DNA of 54,481 nucleotides from UBA4844 sp050943255 (GTDB taxonomy: Bacteria > Bacillota > Syntrophomonadia > Syntrophomonadales > Syntrophomonadaceae). Of the stretch, positions 50,967 through 54,481 are shown one piece after another; the stretch's first letter is position 1, and every line of letters begins with the position of its first letter. A program made the translations under genes and the position numbers. The stretch spans positions 1 to 54,481 of the forward strand of contig JBMNOV010000006.1 in the NCBI GenBank assembly GCA_050943255.1, written 5' to 3'. The notes under the pieces were generated by a model. That model was not told the DNA's origin and made no database searches. It saw only the letters and a program-made list of their open reading frames with translations.

Positions 50967-52481
50967 ATGGAACAATCAATGTTTAATTGGACAATAATTA
51001 TAACGATTATTGCCTATGTTTTAGTGATGGGCGGCTTTATTATATATTTAACCGTTAAACACAAACAGGATACCCAGGAAGAGTATGCCGTGGCTGGAAG
51101 AGATTTGGGTTGGGTACAATCGGCACTTAGCTCCATAACCAGTCTGAGCAGTGGATTTTTATTTATTGGTTTTATGGGATTAGGTTATTCTCTGGGTGGT
51201 TTCGCCTCTTGGTACCTTTTGTCTGATTGCTTTAATGTCCTTCTCTTATGGAGCTTTTTTGCCTGGAGGATTAAGCGTATGGGCGACTTCCACCGCTCCA
51301 TTGATGTACCTGATATATTAGCTGATATGTATAATGATAAGAAAAACATTCTAAGGGCAATAGCCTCAGTTGCGGTAATTGTTTTTATGACAGGCTATGT
51401 TTCATCCCAGATTACGGCGGCTTCAAAAACCATGGCACCTGTTTTTAACCTATCATTAGAAGGCGGTATAATACTTTCGGCAATTGTTGTATTCATTTAT
51501 ACCTTTTTTGCTGGGTTCAGGGGAGTTGCCATGACCGATACTGCCCAGGGTTTTATTATAATGGCTGTTACTTTTACCATGCCTTTCATGGCAGTTCATT
51601 ATGCTGGTGGCTGGCAGGGAATGACAGCATCATTGGCCAACATTGACCCTATCTTGTTAACTGGCCGGGGTTCTGCTCCTCTAGCTGTAGCAATTGCAAC
51701 CGTAGTTGGGTGGATGTTTGTAGCATTAAGTACCTTCGGGCATGCCCATGTAAGCCCGCGGATTTTTGCTATAAAAGATGTCAATTTAATGAAAAGATCG
51801 GCGTTGTTAGCTGCTATATTTATGACCTTAACCAGGTTAGCTGCTTTGGTAACAGGAATGGCAGCACGGTCTATATTCCCCAATTTGGCTGACCCGGAAA
51901 TGGCTTTTTCTATACTGGTTCAACAGGCATTTCCTCCGGTACTATCTGGTATAATGATCTGTGCGGTTATCGCCTGCATTATGACAACCGCTGATTCCCA
52001 ACTGTTAGCTGCATCAACTACCATAACCAGAAATGTATACCAAAAGATATTCAAAGGGCAAGCTTCGGAGTCTCAATTAGTTCTAATAAATAAAGCGGTA
52101 ATGGTATGTCTAATTATCTTCTGCACCATTGGGTCTATCCAACTTCAAGGACTGGTATTTTGGATGGTTATTTTTGCCTCGGTAGGGGGAGGAGCAGCCT
52201 TAGGAATACCCCTAGTTATGGGATTAGTATGGAAAAGAGCCAATGTGTATGGTGCGGCTGCAGGTTCAGCAATTGGTTTATTGACGGTTATAATTTGGAA
52301 GATGAGCGGTTTAAGTAGTATTCTTCATGAAGGTATACCTGGCTTAACCTTTGCCTTCTTAGCAGTGGTTATCGTCAGCTTATTAACTAAGGAAGATCCA
52401 TTTAGAATCAAACAGCATCAAATACTATATGACGTAAATTATACTCCAAATGTTGCCAAAGGAAAGACATATACTGGGTAG
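50967..52481 (+). CDS. Sodium:solute symporter family protein
   Basis: Secondary transporter of 504 residues with about 13 helices, PutP/PanF-like. EEYAVAGRDLGWVQSALSSI is the family's early helix 1-2 segment, SLSSGFLFIGFMGLGYSLG follows, and MTTADSQLLAASTTITRNVY matches the conserved sodium-site helix 8 (TTADSQL). It ends with a cytoplasmic tail. The substrate may be a carboxylate, proline or pantothenate-like compound, and sequence does not decide. A hairpin overlaps its stop codon. Confidence 0.9.
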   Translation: MEQSMFNWTIIITIIAYVLVMGGFIIYLTVKHKQDTQEEYAVAGRDLGWVQSALSSITSLSSGFLFIGFMGLGYSLGGFASWYLLSDCFNVLLLWSFFAWRIKRMGDFHRSIDVPDILADMYNDKKNILRAIASVAVIVFMTGYVSSQITAASKTMAPVFNLSLEGGIILSAIVVFIYTFFAGFRGVAMTDTAQGFIIMAVTFTMPFMAVHYAGGWQGMTASLANIDPILLTGRGSAPLAVAIATVVGWMFVALSTFGHAHVSPRIFAIKDVNLMKRSALLAAIFMTLTRLAALVTGMAARSIFPNLADPEMAFSILVQQAFPPVLSGIMICAVIACIMTTADSQLLAASTTITRNVYQKIFKGQASESQLVLINKAVMVCLIIFCTIGSIQLQGLVFWMVIFASVGGGAALGIPLVMGLVWKRANVYGAAAGSAIGLLTVIIWKMSGLSSILHEGIPGLTFAFLAVVIVSLLTKEDPFRIKQHQILYDVNYTPNVAKGKTYTG

Positions 52482-52496
52482 ATAGTATATGTCTTT
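52463..52496 (+). terminator. Hairpin overlapping the symporter stop codon
   Basis: AAAGACATATACT (52463-52475) and AGTATATGTCTTT (52484-52496) form a perfect 13-bp stem with an eight-base loop that includes the TAG stop. The T-tract is TTT inside the stem followed by CTATAG, so termination may be partial. Confidence 0.6.
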
Positions 52497-52537
52497 CTAT
52501 AGTCTAGAGAAAATAAAAAATAAGGGAGGGATTATTA

Positions 52538-53266
52538 GTGAAACCATTTGAAGGAAAATATGCGCTTATTACCGGCGCAGGGAGCGGAATTGGTCGTGAT
52601 ACTGCACTTCTTTTAGCTGAACGTGGAGCTAAGGGAATTATTATTGCTGACCTGAACCTCGACAGTGCCGTTAAAGCTGCTGAAGAAATTACGACAGCAA
52701 CTGGCTGCGAGTGTCTCCCTTTTAAGGTTGATGTTTCAATCCCATCGGAAATTGAGGCATTATTTGCCTTTGCTGGAGAGAAATTCGGCACTATACACAT
52801 ACTTGTAAACAGTGCCGGTGTTTTGAATTATCTCAGTATCGATGAAGTTAATGTCGATGTATGGGATAAGACTCTTAATATTAATTTGCGTGGTACCTAT
52901 CTCTGTGCCCGTGAAGCTTTAAAATATATGAAAGCGCAAAATTACGGTAAAATTATCAATGTTTCCTCGAGCGCCGGTCGTATTGGCGGTATTGCTGCCG
53001 GTATCGACTATACTGCCTCTAAAGGTGGGGTTATTGCAATGACTTATTCCCTGGCTAAATTAGGTGCGGCTCATAACATCAATGTAAATGGGGTTGCTCC
53101 TGGTATCATTGAGACTCCGTTATCCAAGAACCGCCCTCCTGCTCCAGGGGTAAAAGTTGGCTTACCGCGTGATGTTTCCACTGCAATTGTTTTCCTGGCA
53201 AGTGATGAAGCAAATCATATCACAGGCTGCACACTAGACATTAATGGTGGGACATACATGCATTAG
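52538..53266 (+). CDS. Short-chain dehydrogenase/reductase
   Basis: Classical SDR of 242 residues starting at GTG 52538 after GGGAGGG. It has TGAGSGIGRDTALLLAERGA, NSAGVL, a catalytic Ser in INVSSSAGRIGG, DYTASKGG (Tyr and Lys) and VNGVAPGIIETPL. The FabG/hydroxyacyl dehydrogenase-like group fits, but the substrate is unknown. The C-terminus has the usual DINGG. It is 56 bases after the symporter, so import and oxidation of the same compound is plausible. Confidence 0.88.
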   Translation: MKPFEGKYALITGAGSGIGRDTALLLAERGAKGIIIADLNLDSAVKAAEEITTATGCECLPFKVDVSIPSEIEALFAFAGEKFGTIHILVNSAGVLNYLSIDEVNVDVWDKTLNINLRGTYLCAREALKYMKAQNYGKIINVSSSAGRIGGIAAGIDYTASKGGVIAMTYSLAKLGAAHNINVNGVAPGIIETPLSKNRPPAPGVKVGLPRDVSTAIVFLASDEANHITGCTLDINGGTYMH

Positions 53267-53673
53267 CTTAATATATTAACATTTAGCTTGCTTATTATGA
53301 ATCAGGTGCAGTTTAAAACAGGTGAAATTCAATATTACTAAGCTAAGCAGATAATTATAGACTTTTACTCAGACAGGGGGACCGGAGAGGTTCCTCTGTC
53401 TACATTTTGAACTTGCATTTAGTCATGATGATATTAAGTGCTATTGTCAATAATTAAATTTTTATTCTATTGACCCTAACTATAAGTGAGGCTATATAAT
53501 TCTACTAGAATTATCGGGAAGGAGTTAATGGACGGATAGTTGTCATTCTAAAGCAAAGGATCTTTACCCCTGTTTTTTGTAACATCACTTAGTTTTCATT
53601 ACGTTAGAATGACACTAGTGCTTTTATAAGCGTTCAATATTCTTGATGGAAGTAAAAAGGGGGAGGAAATGTA
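53267..53673. other. Intergenic region between SDR and VOC genes
   Basis: No gene in 407 bases. It holds a terminator-like hairpin (53371-53401) and an 11-bp inverted repeat TGTCATTCTAA (53541-53551) with TTAGAATGACA (53604-53614), separated by 52 bases. A GGGGGAGG ribosome site precedes the VOC gene. Confidence 0.6.
53371..53401 (+). terminator. Hairpin after the SDR gene
   Basis: AGACAGGGGGACC (53371-53383) and GGTTCCTCTGTCT (53389-53401) pair at 11 of 13 positions around GGAGA, followed by ACATTTTGA. The T-tract is short. Confidence 0.6.
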
Positions 53674-54141
53674 ATGGCGGAATTGAAAGAAATATTTAAT
53701 AAGATTGACCAGATAGGAGTTGTAGTAAAGGATCTCGAAAAAGCAAAAGCAGGGATGAAAGAACTATTTGGGGTTGAACCTGATGTAGCTGATGTATTTA
53801 ACTACAAAGATAGAGTTTACCGGGGCGAAAAGGGCGATTGTAGTGTAGATGTATTATTATATGACTTTTTAGGTTTACAGCTTGAGTTTATGACTCCTCG
53901 CAGTGGCGAAAGTGCCTGGCAGGACTTTATCAATGAAGGTAAAGAAGGATTACATCATATTCGTTTTGATGTTGCCGATCATGAGGCAGCAATACAGGCT
54001 ATGGCAGAAAAGGGGATTAAGGTCTACCAAGCCGGAGACTCTGTCCGTGGCGGCGGGGTAAAGTATGCTTATTTTGATACTGTACCTTCTCTTGGGTTTA
54101 TTATTGAAACTCTTAATTTGCGTGAAGTTGCGAAAAAGTAA
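53674..54141 (+). CDS. VOC family protein (glyoxalase/epimerase fold)
   Basis: Metal-dependent vicinal-oxygen-chelate protein of 155 residues. Two beta-alpha-beta repeats carry a plausible ligand set: Gln13 (DQIGVVVKDLEKA), Glu71 (LQLEFMTP), His94 or His95 (GLHHIRFDV) and Glu145 (GFIIETLN). Gln/Glu/His/Glu is the pattern of glyoxalase I. The layout also resembles methylmalonyl-CoA epimerase, which usually has His at the first position. The sequence does not decide between glyoxalase, epimerase and other lyases. GGGGGAGG precedes the ATG. Confidence 0.85.
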   Translation: MAELKEIFNKIDQIGVVVKDLEKAKAGMKELFGVEPDVADVFNYKDRVYRGEKGDCSVDVLLYDFLGLQLEFMTPRSGESAWQDFINEGKEGLHHIRFDVADHEAAIQAMAEKGIKVYQAGDSVRGGGVKYAYFDTVPSLGFIIETLNLREVAKK

Positions 54142-54243
54142 AGTTTATCATTACTTCTTCACCCAGCCCTCCGGTAATATTGCCAATTAGCATATAAGGG
54201 GCAGTATTCCATTTTCGTTTTTCGGGTTAATCATTTTAGCCTT

Positions 54244-54284
54244 ACCTTCTGTAGTGTAATAACATTGCAGAAGGTGTTTTTTTT
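54244..54284 (+). terminator. Strong terminator after the VOC gene
   Basis: ACCTTCTGTAGTG and CATTGCAGAAGGT pair over about 13 positions including two wobbles, with a TAATAA loop, then a run of nine or more T. Confidence 0.9.
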
Positions 54285-54299
54285 TATAATTAGCAGTAT

Positions 54300-54348
54300 C
54301 GTTTAAAAACATTAATACGAGTTGAACGTTTAAAAACATTACTATAAT
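54300..54348 (+). promoter_or_regulatory. Promoter with tandem 15-bp direct repeats
   Basis: CGTTTAAAAACATTA occurs at 54300-54314 and again at 54327-54341 with a 27-base period. The second copy lies between TTGAAC (54322-54327) and TATAAT (54343-54348), spacing 15. The layout suggests a regulator binding two sites over a promoter reading out of the window. Confidence 0.45.
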
Positions 54349-54481
54349 GGCTAGTTTCTTGGAAAGAGCCGTAACCACTTAATAAAGGGAATCATAATTT
54401 TTATTAAAAAACAAACTCATAATTAAATTAAAAGTCAGCATCATCTTCTACAAGACACTAATAAAACTTCAGTATTCCTGT

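Larger units (their letters stand above)
54142..54481. other. Terminal intergenic region
   Basis: No supported gene in 340 bases. It contains a strong terminator (54244-54284) and two direct repeats of CGTTTAAAAACATTA (54300-54314, 54327-54341) next to TATAAT (54343-54348). The promoter probably serves a gene beyond the window. Confidence 0.6.

Noticed and set aside
1..54481. CRISPR array, prophage or integrated plasmid
   Set aside because: No regularly spaced repeats, integrase, capsid, terminase or replication initiator genes were seen.

Overview
The window is chromosomal DNA of a low-GC, endospore-forming Firmicute of the class Clostridia. The evidence is the T-box and L21 leader RNAs, strong AGGAGG ribosome binding sites, GTG/TTG starts, SpoIIP, a Spo0B-like protein, an L27 N-terminal extension with its Prp protease, and a group III chaperonin in the hrcA-dnaK operon. 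The gene content suits a Syntrophomonas-like anaerobe, but that placement is an inference from gene families.

Layout. (1) 1-5618 is an accessory catabolic block: a TRAP transporter in the order M-P-Q, a KduD-like short-chain dehydrogenase and a zinc alcohol/polyol dehydrogenase. (2) 5820-20069 is conserved core: two radical-SAM-associated genes, rng, L21 leader-rplU-prp-rpmA, a spo0B-like gene, obgE, proB, proA, then a DedA/PAP2-like fusion, a cysteine-synthase-like gene and a Cys-rich protein, then nadD-yqeK-rsfS. (3) 20066-24662 on the minus strand holds ogt, leuS and a cNMP-binding/DUF2225 protein. The leuS T-box leader contains a complete tRNA-Ala gene. (4) 24825-36151 follows the classical comEA-comEC-holA-rpsT-spoIIP-yqxA order known from Bacillus, but gpr and comEB are missing and mtaD, a MATE pump, a thioesterase and murJ are inserted. 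(5) 36352-48877 carries lepA, hemW, hrcA, a group III chaperonin, grpE, dnaK, dnaJ, prmA, rsmE and mtaB, with a consensus promoter and a perfect CIRCE operator before hrcA. (6) 49123-54141 is a second accessory block: a TetR regulator with its own promoter and palindrome, a palindrome resembling joined IS3-type ends, a NIPSNAP protein, a 52-residue membrane protein, an SSS symporter, an SDR and a VOC-fold protein.

How the genes work together. The core blocks cover translation (L21, L27, S20, leuS, LepA, PrmA, RsmE, MtaB, RsfS, ObgE), proline and NAD synthesis, DNA uptake, sporulation and proteostasis. The two outer blocks look like substrate uptake-and-oxidation modules whose substrates cannot be named from sequence.

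The two most notable items are the tRNA-Ala nested inside the leuS T-box leader (23116-23473), for which I recall no described precedent, and the archaeal-type (group III) chaperonin inserted between hrcA and grpE. The second class is known from some Firmicutes. No rRNA, CRISPR array, complete transposase, prophage or plasmid gene was seen.
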